From an uncultured Phycisphaerales bacterium (GTDB taxonomy: Bacteria > Planctomycetota > Phycisphaerae > WQYP01): a stretch of 64,000 nt of DNA. The DNA lies in contig CAIMWO010000052.1 of the NCBI GenBank assembly GCA_903845195.1, positions 62,001 through 126,000 on the forward strand. Direction: 5' to 3'. The translations under genes and the position numbers were made by a program. This document shows, one piece after another, positions 37,630-50,300 of the stretch; the first letter of the stretch is position 1, and every line of letters starts with the position of its first letter. Under the pieces are notes generated by a model, which had not been told where the DNA came from, ran no database searches, and saw only the letters and a program-made list of their open reading frames with translations.

Positions 37630-38726
37630 TTTCCACCCGTTCGTTTTGCGTTCTTTTTCACTGTGTTGTTTGCAGGCCAGTTGCGGTAATGATCAATGAC
37701 ATTCTGGATGGTTATACCGGGCACGTTACAGACATAGTTCCAATCAATTTCATGAATGTACATTCGGCAGCCGTCACTGATACGTGTGATGCTGTTTTCG
37801 TTGACCTTGAAGCCTGCTTTTTCCAGTGCGTTGCACAGTTCCGTAGATCGTATGGATTTTTCTTCTTGTCTTGGGTCTTCTTTCAAGCACCCCGGTATGG
37901 GGTTGCCTTTGGAGTCAAGCGAATAGCGGGGTTCATCTTCCTTCGCAGTCGCTTTCTTAGCTGCGATTGTGGGTGAATGTACGCCTTCAAACACGGCTGA
38001 TTGCGTTCTTTGTCGGCTAGAGTTCTTGGATTGCTTTTTCATTTCCATCCGAAGGATTATGTCTTCGGCGATTTCCGGACTGGTCTTCTTTATGCGGGCG
38101 ATTTCTGCTGGGATGTCCCAGCCTTTCGGATCACTGATCACCTGAAGCATCATGGGGTAGTCTTTCCACCTTGACCACGCCTTCCAGCCTTTGGCAGTGA
38201 TGCTGATTTTCCCAGCCGTCTTCTTCAGGAAACCATCCGCAAACAACCCGTCAGCGATATCGCCACGCTTTGTCAGAAGTTCCGACACGTGATTGCCAAA
38301 GTCAGCCAATTCACTGACAGCACAGCAGCCTTCGTGCCCACCGTACTTGACATACAGATAGCAGATGTTGTTCAGCACGAATTGTGAACGCTTGGCGTCT
38401 TCCTTCGCTGTCGTTTTCTGTTTCGTGACTGCTTTGATCTTTGCGCCTTTTTCGGGAGTCGTGGTTTTCTGTTGCGCCGTATTTTCAGCCTTCCCCAGAA
38501 CGTCCCACACCATCCCCAGATAGTCTGAATTCAAAGCTGCTTTGTCGGCAAGGAATTCGTAGATCGCCACAGCCGGAACAGTCTTCATGACCTGCGTGTA
38601 TTCCTTCAGTTTCGTCTTGTCCCTGAAGTGACAGACTACCTTTTTCCCTTTCAGTTCGTTCACCAGCCGATATGCAGACCAGCCCAATTCATCTAGCCGT
38701 TTTTGAACCTGCAACCGAATATCCAT
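37626..38726 (-). CDS. Hypothetical protein, paralog of 52998..53525
   Basis: 366 aa; shares VLNNICYLYVKYGG...ADGFLKKTAGKISITAKGWKAW...PGITIQNVIDHYRNW with the 175-aa ORF. Confidence 0.6.
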   Translation of the reverse strand: MDIRLQVQKRLDELGWSAYRLVNELKGKKVVCHFRDKTKLKEYTQVMKTVPAVAIYEFLADKAALNSDYLGMVWDVLGKAENTAQQKTTTPEKGAKIKAVTKQKTTAKEDAKRSQFVLNNICYLYVKYGGHEGCCAVSELADFGNHVSELLTKRGDIADGLFADGFLKKTAGKISITAKGWKAWSRWKDYPMMLQVISDPKGWDIPAEIARIKKTSPEIAEDIILRMEMKKQSKNSSRQRTQSAVFEGVHSPTIAAKKATAKEDEPRYSLDSKGNPIPGCLKEDPRQEEKSIRSTELCNALEKAGFKVNENSITRISDGCRMYIHEIDWNYVCNVPGITIQNVIDHYRNWPANNTVKKNAKRTGGK

Positions 38727-38954
38727 GATTTCTTCCTTCGCTACGGATGTCCGTACGATATTGTACCCAAACGGTCGAAGAAAAGGTGTTGGGTGAAAAA
38801 CAGTTCATGATCATTTTCGACACTGGCCGATTCCAGCGTGGGTTTCTGTATCACGGGCCACAGCCGGTGATGAAACGGACGGTCAGAACACAACCACAGA
38901 CGACGCCGATTATGGCGTCTAATCTGACGACGACAAACGGATGCCAGTGTGGGG

Positions 38955-39839
38955 CTAATCCGGCACGATGATTTCGCCGGTGTCGATTTCGATTCCGATC
39001 ACCGTGCGCAGTGCCACGTGCGTAACATTCGCTGGCCCTGTGGGAACGTGTTGCGCCCCGATAGTCCATGCAAAAGCTTCTAATAAGGATTTTGGATGCG
39101 TCGTGATCATCACTCGTGTATCCAACCTGACCAGCAGAAAATATTCCATCCCTGTGTGACCGAGCCACACTATTCGTTTTTCAATATCGATCAATGCCAC
39201 CGCAATAACACCGCTGTATTCTTCAAGTGCATGAGCCAATCCGACCCTCGGGCTCTCGGCCGTTTCCGCCAATCGCAGGATGGCCCCTGCCGTATCGACC
39301 GAAGTGATCGGAATGCTGTGCTTCGGCACATTTCCCATCGAGCCTGCATCGGAGCATGTGAATAGCAGGGCCAGCCGTCCATCACGGCTGATGAGCGGCC
39401 GGAACTGTGAGCCGTCGTCGCTGCTTGGCGGTGGGACTTCAGCGCCATTCGCCATGACTTTGGGGCCGTGAATTGTGGCGAGGAGGGCACTGGCCCGGTC
39501 CAACGTTCGCCATTCGTTTGATACGGCCAGAAACCACGGGGAATAGACGGGATACGAAACACAGATCGAAGGAATGCGTGAGTTAATTTCCGGCACGACG
39601 AACATTGAGATGCTCTTTTTGGCGAGGTCGTTACTGGCATGGTGGAGGATTTCTTTGAGCAATTTTCGTGTTTCTCGCCAGTGCCGTGGCGGCACTGGGC
39701 CGACGAATCCGAGAAGTGCGTCCATCTGCGGTCTCCGATTGATGAGGAACGTATCTTCCCGTAAACCGTATGATTGGAAGTGCCTGAAGAATATTGTGGC
39801 CCGATCTTTTGGCATTACTGGGGCCTGCAAATCCTTCAT
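38955..39839 (-). CDS. Hypothetical protein
   Basis: 294-aa ORF; the true start may be MDALLGFVG near 39725. Confidence 0.5.
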   Translation of the reverse strand: MKDLQAPVMPKDRATIFFRHFQSYGLREDTFLINRRPQMDALLGFVGPVPPRHWRETRKLLKEILHHASNDLAKKSISMFVVPEINSRIPSICVSYPVYSPWFLAVSNEWRTLDRASALLATIHGPKVMANGAEVPPPSSDDGSQFRPLISRDGRLALLFTCSDAGSMGNVPKHSIPITSVDTAGAILRLAETAESPRVGLAHALEEYSGVIAVALIDIEKRIVWLGHTGMEYFLLVRLDTRVMITTHPKSLLEAFAWTIGAQHVPTGPANVTHVALRTVIGIEIDTGEIIVPD

Positions 39840-40125
39840 GCGTGAAAGATTTGGCGTTACAGGTGACGGGCCGTGTCAGCCCGAGTGAAGAGGATCACCC
39901 ACATGACTCGCCACCCGACACGCACATACATCACCTCCAATCGCCACTTGCGTCTGGTGATGATATTGACGAAGCGGGAACTGCGGGCCTCGTACGGACG
40001 GGGCCGAGGATACGAGCGAGGATGAAGAGAGAGATGATGGGGTTGAATGGGTGGTACTTGAAATGGCAACCATTTGAAAAGAAGGTAAACTTCTCACATT
40101 AGGGCACCTTCACCGGACGAAATGC

Positions 40126-40689
40126 ATGAGCGGTCCAACAGACAACCCTCCGCCCACCAAACCCAAAACCACGGTGGAGCTTTACACTGACGGTGATTGC
40201 ATTGGCAATCCCGGCCCCGGTGGCTGGGCCTTCATCCTTCGCCATCCGTCTTCGGGCCGCACCAAAGAGAGAAGCGGAGGCGAGCATCAAACCACGAACA
40301 ATCGGATGGAAGTTTTGGCTGTAATCCGAGGTTTGGAGGCGCTGAAGCTTCCATCCGTGGTCGATCTCTACAGCGACAGCGAATACGTCGTGAAGGGAGT
40401 CATGGAACGAATGGCCACCCAAGCGGCTCACGGTTGGCACAAGTCCGTCAAGTCCTCGAAACTCATCAAGAATGATGATCTCTGGCGGCGGCTTTATGAG
40501 TTAGCTCAGGCGCACCAAGTGACGGCCCATTGGGTCAAGGGTCATGCCGGTCATCCCGAAAACGAGCGGTGTGACCAGATGGCTTCAGCAGCGGCAAAGA
40601 AAATTTCCACCTACCAGCCAAACGTCCCCAAATCATTGGAGCAGATGGCCGACGATCTGTTAGCTGAAGCTGAAAGGGCGGAAGGGTGA
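40126..40689 (+). CDS. rnhA: Ribonuclease HI
   Basis: TTVELYTDGDCIGNPGPGGWAFILR, TTNNRMEVLAVIRGLEAL, LYSDSEYVVKGV, VKGHAGHPENERCDQMA. Confidence 0.92.
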   Translation: MSGPTDNPPPTKPKTTVELYTDGDCIGNPGPGGWAFILRHPSSGRTKERSGGEHQTTNNRMEVLAVIRGLEALKLPSVVDLYSDSEYVVKGVMERMATQAAHGWHKSVKSSKLIKNDDLWRRLYELAQAHQVTAHWVKGHAGHPENERCDQMASAAAKKISTYQPNVPKSLEQMADDLLAEAERAEG

Positions 40690-40705
40690 AATTGGTTCTC
40701 TGCCT

Positions 40706-43036
40706 TCAGAGTGATTCGAGCGGCACATTCCGGTGGACCAACTCGGAGTAGCCGCACGGCTCGCATTCCAGAAAGAACTCCAGTTCGTCCTTCCTTATTC
40801 GACCCTTATTGCCACAGTTCGGACAGAGGGTGTCGATGGGAGTGTTCTCCGTGCAATCAATGCAGCGGAAGAAGTAGCCGAACCGCCCGTGCTGAGCGTG
40901 AAGCTTCTCGCTCTTGCAGTGACGACAGACCCTTTTTGTTACGGACTTCCTTGCTATGGTGGCGGCAACTATTGGGGGAGCGACCATTGCGGGCTTGGAA
41001 ACCACAACGGGGGGTACACCAATCTTTGGTGCAGCCATCGCTTTCCCCGCCAACATGATCTCGTCCAGCAACCCCGGCTTGGCCACCTTCACCCCCGAAA
41101 CGTAGAGCAGGAATTTCGCTCGGCTGGCCCCGACATAGAAACTGGCTCGGCCTTGCGGGTTCGTTTCCAGTTCGTCGGCTCCCAGCAGGAATACTATGGG
41201 TGCGTCATACCCTTTCGCACTGGCAATTGTGCTGATGGTCAGGTATCCGTCCTCAACAAGGGTCACGTTCTTGTTGGCGGGATGGTCGTTGTCTACGAAG
41301 TGCAGTTTGCAGCCATCACCAATCGCCGCTTGAAGCCGCTGTGGAAGTCTGTCCTTGAACGAATAGTGGCTCTTGTACAGGATCAGGATGTCGCTCGGCA
41401 GAACCTTCTGCGTCGTCACGAGTTCCTTGATGACCTCAGCAATCCCATCGATCTCAGCGTTCCGATGTGGATAGGCTTTGACGACCGGCGTTGGGCCGGT
41501 GCGAGGGGAAAAATGAATGTCATATCGGTCACCATTCTCGCTAATGAGGCCACGTTGTTTCAGGCTGGCAACATCGGCAAACTGCCTCGTGGCGACTCTT
41601 TGGCCTTCTGGAGCGAACGATCCGACCAACACATTGAAGGCAAAGGCGAGGGTTTGGGTGGTATTGCGAAGGCACTGGTCGAGAAAGACCGTGCGAGCGC
41701 CCTTGATATTGATGCCCAGTTTTTCCCACGTTGGTGGCGTCACGCCATAGATGTTTTGGGCGTTGTCGTAGAACAGAATGAACGTTTGTTTGTCATCCTT
41801 TTCCTTGCGGGCCAAACGAAGAAGGAATTCGAACTCTGCGGGGATCAAATCCTGAGATTCATCGACGTAGATGGCATCGAAGAGTAGTGATTCCTTGGTG
41901 GCAGCATCGAGCTTGTCGAAGGCCGCAGACAACGCCTTGGCCCGTTCTTCCTTCTTCTCATATGTCAGACCTGTGGCGAGTGACGGGTGCTTGGACTCGA
42001 TGTCACGTACCAGCCCTTCAAAGTGGGTGATCTTGAGCATATCCTCGGGAGGGGCTTCCAATGCCATGCGCCCGTACCCAACTTCGATTTTGCTACGGAG
42101 ATAATGGACCAGCGTGCGATTGAAGCAGACGACGAGGATGCGGCGTGAGGGCTGGTTCCCGCCAAACAAACCACTTGTTTCCTCGGCGAACTTCACCAAG
42201 GTCTGAGAAACGCTGAGTGCCAGCATGATCGATTTGCCACTGCCTGCGACTCCACGAAACAATCGATGGGAACCTCGCATGTCGGATTTGCCGAATTCTT
42301 TCTGCTGTTGGGTGGCTTCTTTGAGCGTAAGCTCCAACTCCTGAATCTGAACACCCAGTAGATTAGGATCAGAATCGTCGATGTAGGTGCGGCGTGGGGC
42401 ATGAAAGAGGCCCCCGCCATCGAGGATGTTCATGATCGCCTTGTGGGCAAATCTGTTGAGCCGCTCTGTTCTGTAGGCGATTCGTTGCTCGGCGTTGACT
42501 TGTGCAAGTACTCGCTCACGAAATGCGTGTTTGTCAGCACAACAATCGGCAAAGAGCGTCTCAGGCAAGAGACGAGTCTTGAAGCGTAACTCGAACTCGT
42601 CACGACGAATGCGGGGAAAGGCGACTGTGCTAAGAAAAAGAGCGTGGCGGAGATCGAAGTGCTTCTTGCAGAGGTCTTTGATGCCGAACATGACGTTGTC
42701 TGCTTGCTTGAATGGGTCTTCTTCTTTGGGAATGCCGTTTCGGAGGAGGGTCAACAAGGTGTGATGCACATTGAGAATTTCGCCGAGATCAACGCCCTTG
42801 TTTTCGATGACAAGCACGCCGATGTCAGGATGAAGAATGATCAGATCGGGTCGTGGAATGCCTCCGGCTGGAGGCTTCCCTTCGATATAGAAAGTGGCAC
42901 CGGGATTATCCCCGAAGGCTTCGATGGCGACCTTCACGAGAGCAGCGTGGTAGAAGTGATCGATTCGGCTGATCCCCACCACCTCCGCTTTGGCTTGGGT
43001 GGCGACTCGTTGTAGTTCTTGCTTCCAGTTGCTCAT
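40706..43036 (-). CDS. NERD-domain plus superfamily-1 (UvrD/Rep-like) helicase with C-terminal zinc ribbons
   Basis: N-terminal PDLIILHPDIGVLVIENKG; RGVAGSGKSIMLALSVS; IYVDESQDL; C-terminal CRHC...CIDC...CPNCG. Start at MSNWKQEL. Confidence 0.85.
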   Translation of the reverse strand: MSNWKQELQRVATQAKAEVVGISRIDHFYHAALVKVAIEAFGDNPGATFYIEGKPPAGGIPRPDLIILHPDIGVLVIENKGVDLGEILNVHHTLLTLLRNGIPKEEDPFKQADNVMFGIKDLCKKHFDLRHALFLSTVAFPRIRRDEFELRFKTRLLPETLFADCCADKHAFRERVLAQVNAEQRIAYRTERLNRFAHKAIMNILDGGGLFHAPRRTYIDDSDPNLLGVQIQELELTLKEATQQQKEFGKSDMRGSHRLFRGVAGSGKSIMLALSVSQTLVKFAEETSGLFGGNQPSRRILVVCFNRTLVHYLRSKIEVGYGRMALEAPPEDMLKITHFEGLVRDIESKHPSLATGLTYEKKEERAKALSAAFDKLDAATKESLLFDAIYVDESQDLIPAEFEFLLRLARKEKDDKQTFILFYDNAQNIYGVTPPTWEKLGINIKGARTVFLDQCLRNTTQTLAFAFNVLVGSFAPEGQRVATRQFADVASLKQRGLISENGDRYDIHFSPRTGPTPVVKAYPHRNAEIDGIAEVIKELVTTQKVLPSDILILYKSHYSFKDRLPQRLQAAIGDGCKLHFVDNDHPANKNVTLVEDGYLTISTIASAKGYDAPIVFLLGADELETNPQGRASFYVGASRAKFLLYVSGVKVAKPGLLDEIMLAGKAMAAPKIGVPPVVVSKPAMVAPPIVAATIARKSVTKRVCRHCKSEKLHAQHGRFGYFFRCIDCTENTPIDTLCPNCGNKGRIRKDELEFFLECEPCGYSELVHRNVPLESL

Positions 43037-43389
43037 GTGGCGCATGGTAAATGAAAGACTGGAGGTCGTCACGCAGCGTCTTGATTGACCGGTCAGCCGT
43101 TCCACGGACCACTGGCAGCGTTTGGTTGCTGCCCGCAAGAAACGGATTCTGCTGTCTTACGCTTTCTCACCTTTCATCTGTACGCTCGTGCTGCCCCGTC
43201 GTAGAATGTGCCGCATCGGGAATTAGTACGAAACGTTTCCTTAGATGCGGGGCAACATGAGTCCGGCAACTGCGACACCCCCTGAACAAGGTCAACTCGT
43301 GACGGTGCGGCAGCGGCACTACGTAGTGACCGAAGTCGCCCACGGTATCGTTCCCGACCACTCAACCAAGCCGTCCCACGCAAATACCA

Positions 43390-46059
43390 ATGGCCACCAC
43401 CAAAAAGCAACGGAGCCGTAGTATGGTTCGATCCACGACGACAGGTTCGGCTGTTCTCCCACCTGCGGTTGGCAAAAAGCAGTCCGAACGTCTCACGTTG
43501 CCCCGGCTCGAACGCAAACTCTTTGAGGCGTGCGACATCCTTCGTGGCAACATGGACGCCTCCGAGTACAAGGAGTTCATCTTTGGAGTCCTGTTTCTCA
43601 AGCGTCTGAACGACCAGTTCACCGAAGACCGAGCGGCACTACGAGGGGAGTATCAGAACAAGGGACTGAAGCCTGCCCTCATCGAGAAGCAACTCAGTAA
43701 TCCCGACAAATACGACTTCTTCGTCCCCGACGAGGCCCGTTGGAGTTACACCGATGGCAAGGGGCGCAACCACGGTATTGCACATCTGAAGACGGCAGTC
43801 GGCTCTGGTCTAAACAAAGCCCTTGCCGCCGTTGAGGATGCCAACCCCAACACGCTGCAAGACGTTCTGAAGGGCATTAACTTCAACCGCAGGATCGGCC
43901 AGCGGACTCTCGATGACAGCACGTTGGTGGAATTCATCCAGCACTTTAGCGATATCCCGTTGAGCAATGCCGATTTCGAATTTCCTGACCTCCTCGGTGC
44001 CGCCTATGAATACCTCATCAAGTATTTCGCTGACAGTGCCGGGAAGAAGGGCGGCGAGTTCTATACCCCCACGGAAGTCGCCCGGCTTCTCGTCCAGATC
44101 ATCGAACCCCACGAAGGCATGGCGATCTACGATCCAACTGGCGGCTCGGGCGGTCTGCTAATCCAGTCGAAGCAATACGCCCAAGAGATCGGCGGCGATC
44201 CCCGCAACATCGAACTTGCGGGGCAGGAGCTTAACGGCAGCACTTGGGCCATGTGCAAGATGAACATGCTGCTGCATGGCATCCGCAGTGCCGACATCCG
44301 GCACGGCGATACCCTCAAAGAGCCGCTGCATCTGGACAAGAACGGCGAGCTTCGTCGCTTTGATCGTGTGGTAGCCAATCCTCCGTTCTCCCAGAACTAC
44401 AGCACGCAGGACATGAAGTTCAAAGAACGCTTCACCCACTTCATGCCTGAGAGCGGCAAGAAGGCCGACTTCATGTTTGTTCAGCACATGGTTTCCTCGC
44501 TCAAGAGCGATGGGAAAATGGCCGTCATCATGCCTCACGGCGTGCTGTTCCGTGGCGGTGACGAGAAGGCCTGCCGCCAACGATTCATCAAAGACCGCAT
44601 TCTCGAAGCTATCATCGGCCTGCCGAGCAATCTCTTCTACGGCACCGGCATCCCCGCCTGCATCCTCGTCATCAATAAACAGGGAGCCAGAACTCGCAAG
44701 CAGGTGCTTTTTATCAATGCCGACCGTGAGTTCCGTGAGGGCAAGGCCCAGAACTACCTCCGGCCCGAAGACATTGAGAAGATCACGCAGGTCTATCGCT
44801 TCCGGCAGGAAGTTGAGAAGTATTCTCTACTGGTAACACTCGACGAACTAGAGCAGGAAGACTTCAACCTCAACATCCGCCGCTATGTGGACAATTCGCC
44901 ACCACCCGAGCCGCATGATGTGCGGGCACACCTTAATGGTGGCATCCCCATCACCGAAATTGAACAACTCGCTGGTTACTTCGCCAACTACGACGCCGTG
45001 AAGGGCCTACTCTTCAAGAACCGGGACGCCCGCTACAGCGACTTCGCTTCGGGAGTGCTATCCAAGGACAGCCTCAAGTCCTTGATCGAATCGGCACCCG
45101 GCGTCCAAGCCAAACATACCGCTTTTCACAAGGCCATCGACGGCTGGTGGCGTAAGAACGTGGCCGAGATCGAACGTCTTCCAGAGACCAAGAACGTGTT
45201 CGAGCTACGCCGTCTCTACATTGACAGCCTCGCCAAGACTCTTACCCCGCAGGACATGTTGGGAGTGCATCAGGTACGGGGGGCCGTCGCCAGCTACATC
45301 AAGGGATTGGACAGCGATCTCAAGTCCGTGGCGGCGAGTGGGTGGAATGCCGACCTGATTCCCGAGGAGGACATTCTGAAATCGCAATTCCCTGACGTGC
45401 TGGAGAAGATCGAGAAGGATCAGACTCGAATCGCTGAATTGGAGGGCTTATTCGCCGCTGCTAATGAAACTGATGAAGAGGATGCGGACCTTGAGAACGT
45501 GGACACCGAAAATGGAGTGTTGCCCAAAGCGTTGGTGAAGGTACTGAAAGAAGAACGCAAGAAATTGGCGGGCGAGGTCAAAGAAATTCAGAAGAGCGCC
45601 AAAGAGCGACGACAAGATGCCAAACGCACCGAACGGGCAGGTGCCTTCAGGAGCAACGGTGCCACATTGACTGAGGCCAGCGACACCGCATCCGAGGGCC
45701 GTGAAAAGCCCATGAGAATCGAAGAGATCGACCAGCAACTCGCCCGGCACACCGAGTTGGACGACGAACTCAAAACCCTCAAGGCTCACATGCGGGATGT
45801 GGAAAGGCAAAAGGAAGAGATGATCGCTGCCGCCCGTGCCAAAATCAGTGAGACTGATGCCAAGGAACTCATCCTTGCTCGGTTTCAGCGGTTGCTGGGC
45901 GAGCAGTTTGAGGGCTACCTGTGGCAATACCAGCGGGCTTTCATCGCCGCCGTCGAAAATCTCTGGGATAAATACGCTATGACCACGAAGCAGATTCTCG
46001 CCGAACGGGACCGGGAAGCGGCCCAACTCAACCAGTTCTTGAAGGAGTTGGGGGTATGA
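43390..46059 (+). CDS. hsdM: Type I restriction-modification system methyltransferase subunit
   Basis: [29 protein letters not shown]-terminal helical HsdM domain. Confidence 0.95.
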   Translation: MATTKKQRSRSMVRSTTTGSAVLPPAVGKKQSERLTLPRLERKLFEACDILRGNMDASEYKEFIFGVLFLKRLNDQFTEDRAALRGEYQNKGLKPALIEKQLSNPDKYDFFVPDEARWSYTDGKGRNHGIAHLKTAVGSGLNKALAAVEDANPNTLQDVLKGINFNRRIGQRTLDDSTLVEFIQHFSDIPLSNADFEFPDLLGAAYEYLIKYFADSAGKKGGEFYTPTEVARLLVQIIEPHEGMAIYDPTGGSGGLLIQSKQYAQEIGGDPRNIELAGQELNGSTWAMCKMNMLLHGIRSADIRHGDTLKEPLHLDKNGELRRFDRVVANPPFSQNYSTQDMKFKERFTHFMPESGKKADFMFVQHMVSSLKSDGKMAVIMPHGVLFRGGDEKACRQRFIKDRILEAIIGLPSNLFYGTGIPACILVINKQGARTRKQVLFINADREFREGKAQNYLRPEDIEKITQVYRFRQEVEKYSLLVTLDELEQEDFNLNIRRYVDNSPPPEPHDVRAHLNGGIPITEIEQLAGYFANYDAVKGLLFKNRDARYSDFASGVLSKDSLKSLIESAPGVQAKHTAFHKAIDGWWRKNVAEIERLPETKNVFELRRLYIDSLAKTLTPQDMLGVHQVRGAVASYIKGLDSDLKSVAASGWNADLIPEEDILKSQFPDVLEKIEKDQTRIAELEGLFAAANETDEEDADLENVDTENGVLPKALVKVLKEERKKLAGEVKEIQKSAKERRQDAKRTERAGAFRSNGATLTEASDTASEGREKPMRIEEIDQQLARHTELDDELKTLKAHMRDVERQKEEMIAAARAKISETDAKELILARFQRLLGEQFEGYLWQYQRAFIAAVENLWDKYAMTTKQILAERDREAAQLNQFLKELGV

Positions 46060-47360
46060 GTGAATTGCGGCCACCCATTGGCTGGAGCGTCAGGAGGCTT
46101 GGCGAGATCACCGAAGTGGTCAGTGGTGGTACCCCATCCCGTGAGAATCCCAGTTTCTGGGAGAATGGAACGATTCCGTGGGCTACGCCGACCGACATCA
46201 CCGACTGTAACTCACGCCTTCTGGCATCTACTGCGGATCGCATCACGCCGAAGGGGTTGCGGAGTTGTGCTGCACGACTTCTGCCGCCCGCTTCGCTGCT
46301 GATGACCTCCCGTGCGACTCTTGGCGAGATCAGGGTAGCTGCAACAGAGATTTGCACCAATCAGGGATTTAAGAGCTTGGTCCCCACGCCGCTGATCGAC
46401 AACTGGTATCTTTTTTACCAGATGCAGTTCAGCAAGCCACGGTACTCTGTTCTGGGGAAGGGCAGCACATTTCTCGAAGTCAACACTGGCGATACGCAGT
46501 CCTTTCCCATCCTCTACGCTCCACTACCCGAGCAACACAAGATTGCCCGCATTCTGGAGAGCGTTGATAACCTGATCGAAAAGACGGAAGCCCTGATTGC
46601 CAAGTATCAGGCGGTCAAGCAGGGCATGATGCACGACCTGTTCACCCGTGGCGTGGACGAACACGGTCATTTGCGCCCCAGTTGCGCCGAAGCCCCCTCA
46701 CTCTACAAACAGTCCGAATTGGGGTGGATTCCGAAGGAGTGGAGGGTCGCAGTGATGGTTGATCTGACTCTCAAGATTGTCGATGGAGTCCATCACACAC
46801 CAGAGTACGTTGAGCATGGCATCCCGTTTGTCACCGTAAAGAATTTGACGCAGAGTGATGGCATTGATTGGCAAGAACTTAATTACATTACCGAACTCGA
46901 CCATTCTGCGTTTATCCTGCGGGCTGACCCGAAACCCGGCGACGTGCTTGTAACCAAAGACGGGACGCTCGGTGTAGCTCGCATTGTTCCGAAAAACGTT
47001 CGGCCATTCAGCATTTTTGTCTCGGTTGCTCTCTTGCGTCCGAATCCTGCTAAGTGCCTTTCAAAACTTATTTGGTTGTTCTTTGACAGTGGCACATACC
47101 TATGCCAGATGGGAAGACTTTCGGCGGGAACAGGACTCAAGCATATCCATCTGGAGCATTTCCGTGAGTTTCGGGTCGCTACGCCGCCACTTGATGAGCA
47201 GGACAGAATGTTTGTTCGTCTCGACGCATCCGGCAGTAATCTTCTTCGAGAGAGAGCGCATCTACAAAAACTACACAAGATCAAGACTGGCCTCATGCAA
47301 GACCTTCTCACCGGCAAGGTCCGGGTGAAGATTGATGAGGAGGATGTGGCTCATGTCTGA
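46056..47360 (+). CDS. hsdS: Type I restriction-modification specificity subunit
   Basis: Two target-recognition-domain-like halves ([22 protein letters not shown]..., [19 protein letters not shown]...); overlaps hsdM by ATGA. Confidence 0.93.
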   Translation: MSELRPPIGWSVRRLGEITEVVSGGTPSRENPSFWENGTIPWATPTDITDCNSRLLASTADRITPKGLRSCAARLLPPASLLMTSRATLGEIRVAATEICTNQGFKSLVPTPLIDNWYLFYQMQFSKPRYSVLGKGSTFLEVNTGDTQSFPILYAPLPEQHKIARILESVDNLIEKTEALIAKYQAVKQGMMHDLFTRGVDEHGHLRPSCAEAPSLYKQSELGWIPKEWRVAVMVDLTLKIVDGVHHTPEYVEHGIPFVTVKNLTQSDGIDWQELNYITELDHSAFILRADPKPGDVLVTKDGTLGVARIVPKNVRPFSIFVSVALLRPNPAKCLSKLIWLFFDSGTYLCQMGRLSAGTGLKHIHLEHFREFRVATPPLDEQDRMFVRLDASGSNLLRERAHLQKLHKIKTGLMQDLLTGKVRVKIDEEDVAHV

Positions 47361-50300
47361 ACACGCCTTTGTAGAAAAGCCATTTCTCGCCCAACTGGCC
47401 TCCTTGGGCTGGGAAATCGCAGATCAGGGCATGGGTGTGCCGACCGATCCGACGAAGAGTTTCCGCACCAGCTTTCGGGAGGTCATCCTGAAGGACAGGT
47501 TCCGCAAGAGTCTGCACGACATCAATCGCACGGATCAGGGCCAGCCGTGGCTGACCGAAAAGCAGATTGACGACTTCATCGAGGCGTTGCTCAACCCGCC
47601 GACCAAGAGCCTCGTAGAGGCCAACGAGATGGTGCTGAAACTGCTGTTTCGGGCACAAGTGGAGAGGAACGAGATCACCGGCGAAGAGTGCCCCAACGTC
47701 AAGCTGATCGATTTCGAGCATCCCGAGCGAAACCACTTCCTTGCCATCAACCAGTTTCGCATTGACACGCCGGGGGCAGGCAAGGGCTTCATTATTCCCG
47801 ACATCGTGCTGTTCGTGAATGGCCTGCCCTTGGTCGTGGTCGAGTGCAAGGACGCCAACGCCTTCACCGCCAACCCGATGTACGAAGCCTTCCAGCAGTT
47901 GATGCGGTACAGCGATCAGCGAGAAGAAACGAAGCTGGCCGGGATGAAAGAGGGCGAGCCGAAACTCTTTTTCACGAATCAGCTTCTCATCCGCACCAGT
48001 GGCGACACGGCTGACTTCGGCAGCATCACGGCCACCAATGAGGAGTTCTTCTCGCCGTGGAAGGATATCCACCCTGAGAAATACCGGGACTACAAGCCGC
48101 CCCTCGGACATATTCGACAGCAAGAAACACTGATACTGGGAATGCTGCCAAAGGAAACCCTCCTCGACCTCATTCGCAACTGCATGGTATTCATGGATGT
48201 GGGCAAGGTGCGGGCCAAGATCATCGCCCGTTACCAGCAGTACCGGGCAGTCTGCAAGATCATTCACAGGCTTCGCACGGGAAAGACGCCGGAGGACCGA
48301 TCTGGCGTCGTCTGGCACACGCAAGGGTCTGGCAAATCTCTCACGATGGTCTTTGTCATCCGTAAGCTCCGCATGTGCGAGGACCTGAAGGACTTCAAGG
48401 TCTGCCTCATCAATGACCGAAAGGACCTCGAAAAACAACTTGGCGAAACAGCGGCGCTTACCGGCGAGAAAGTTACACCCATCACAAGTTCTGACTACCT
48501 GAAGGTGAAGTTGGCAGGACCCGCCTCGAACTTGAACTTAGTGATGATCCACAAATTTAAGGAGAACCTAAACCGGGACATGCCGGACTACATGGAGGAC
48601 GTGCTGGGCAAAGTGCCCGAGTACGCTCGCATCGGCATGGTCAATGAGTCCGAACGCATTTTGCTGATGATTGACGAGGCCCACCGCACGCAGTCAGGCG
48701 ATCTGGGTGACAACCTTTTTGAGGCGTTTCCCAATGCGACTCGTCTGGCCTTCACCGGGACGCCCCTGATCGTGGTGAAGGACAAGAAGACCACGACCCA
48801 GCGGTTCGGGAGTTACATCGACAAGTACAAACTCCAAGACGCCGTGGACGATGGAGCGACGGTGCAGATTCTCTACGAGGGGAAGACTGCGGATACCGCC
48901 CTGAAGGAGAAGTCCAAGTTCGATGACAAGGTGGATGCAGTTGCCGAGAAACACATCGCTTCCCAGATGCAGAAAGCCGAAAACGTCGAATTGGTGAAGA
49001 AGATTGCGGAAAAGCAGAATCGTTCCTTCGATAACCTGATGAAGGAGCTTTCGGACGCTGAAGTTAAGGCGTTGAAGAAGAAGTGGGGCACCACCGGTGA
49101 CATCATGGAAGCCCCGAAGCGAATCGAGGCCATCTCCGCCGACTTGGTGCGGCACTACATCGACAACATTCTGCCCAACGGCTTCAAGGCCCAAGTGGTC
49201 TGTGACTCCAAGTTGGCAGCCGTGCATTACAAGACCTACATCGACAAGGCTGTCGCAGAGAGGTTGGCCGAGGAGCAGGCCAAGCCCGCATGGACGGGTG
49301 ATCCCCATAAGTTGCCGGAAGACCGGCGAGCCGAGTACCGGGACGACCAGCTTTGCCAGAAGATCGCCTTCCTCAAGTCAGCGGTGGTCGTCTCGTCCGA
49401 CGGAACCAATGAGCGGCTGGTGATTACGCAGGCCCGCAAGCACGGCCAGAAGATCGATGCCGTCGAAAACTTCAAACGGCGGTTCGACTACGCCAACCAC
49501 GAGAAAGTAAACACCGGAGTCGCCTTCCTGATTGTGTGCGACATGCTGTTGACCGGTTTCGATGCCCCCATCGAGCAGGTGATGTACATCGACAAGAAGG
49601 TGAAGGATCACAACCTGCTACAAACCATTGCTCGGGTGAACCGGGTCGCCAAAGGCAAGACTCGGGGCTACATTGTGGATTACATTGGACTGACCGACCA
49701 TCTCAAGAAGGCGCTCTCCATCTATGCCGCAGACCAGCAGAAGGACCTGCACGATGGCTTCAAGGACATCAACAGCGAGCTTCCGATTCTGGAGGATCGA
49801 TACCGACGCCTGCTGCAATTGTTCCAAGCGCAGAAGGTGACCAACATCGAAGCGTGGGTGAAGCAGGAGATCGCCGATCCTCAGAAGAACTATGAGATTC
49901 TCGAACAAGCCATCGAGGCCATGAAAGACCTGCGGCTCCGGCAGACGTTTGAGGTCAACCTCAACGCCTTTCTTCAAAGCATGGACATCATTCTGCCGAA
50001 TGCTGCGGCCAATCCCTTTAAGATTCCGACCAAGCGATTCGGCTACCTGTTGGCGAAGGTCAAGGATCGGTACAAGGACGATAGCCTCAATATCTCTGGA
50101 GCCGGGGAGAAGGTGCGGCTGCTTATCAACGAGCATCTCATCAGCCTCGGCATCAATCCGAAGATCAAGCCGGTCGAACTCCTATCGTCCCGGTTCATTA
50201 CAGAATTGGAGAAGAACAAATCGCCCAAGGCCAAGGCCAGCGAGATGGAACATGCCATCCGCAAGCACTGCAAGGTACACCTCGAAGAAGACCCAGTGTT

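Noticed and set aside
40733-41887. 384-aa plus-strand ORF
   Set aside because: Antisense to the NERD helicase, whose motifs are unambiguous.
47308-48438. 376-aa minus-strand ORF opposite hsdR
   Set aside because: Antisense to a clear HsdR coding sequence; long only because of codon and GC bias.
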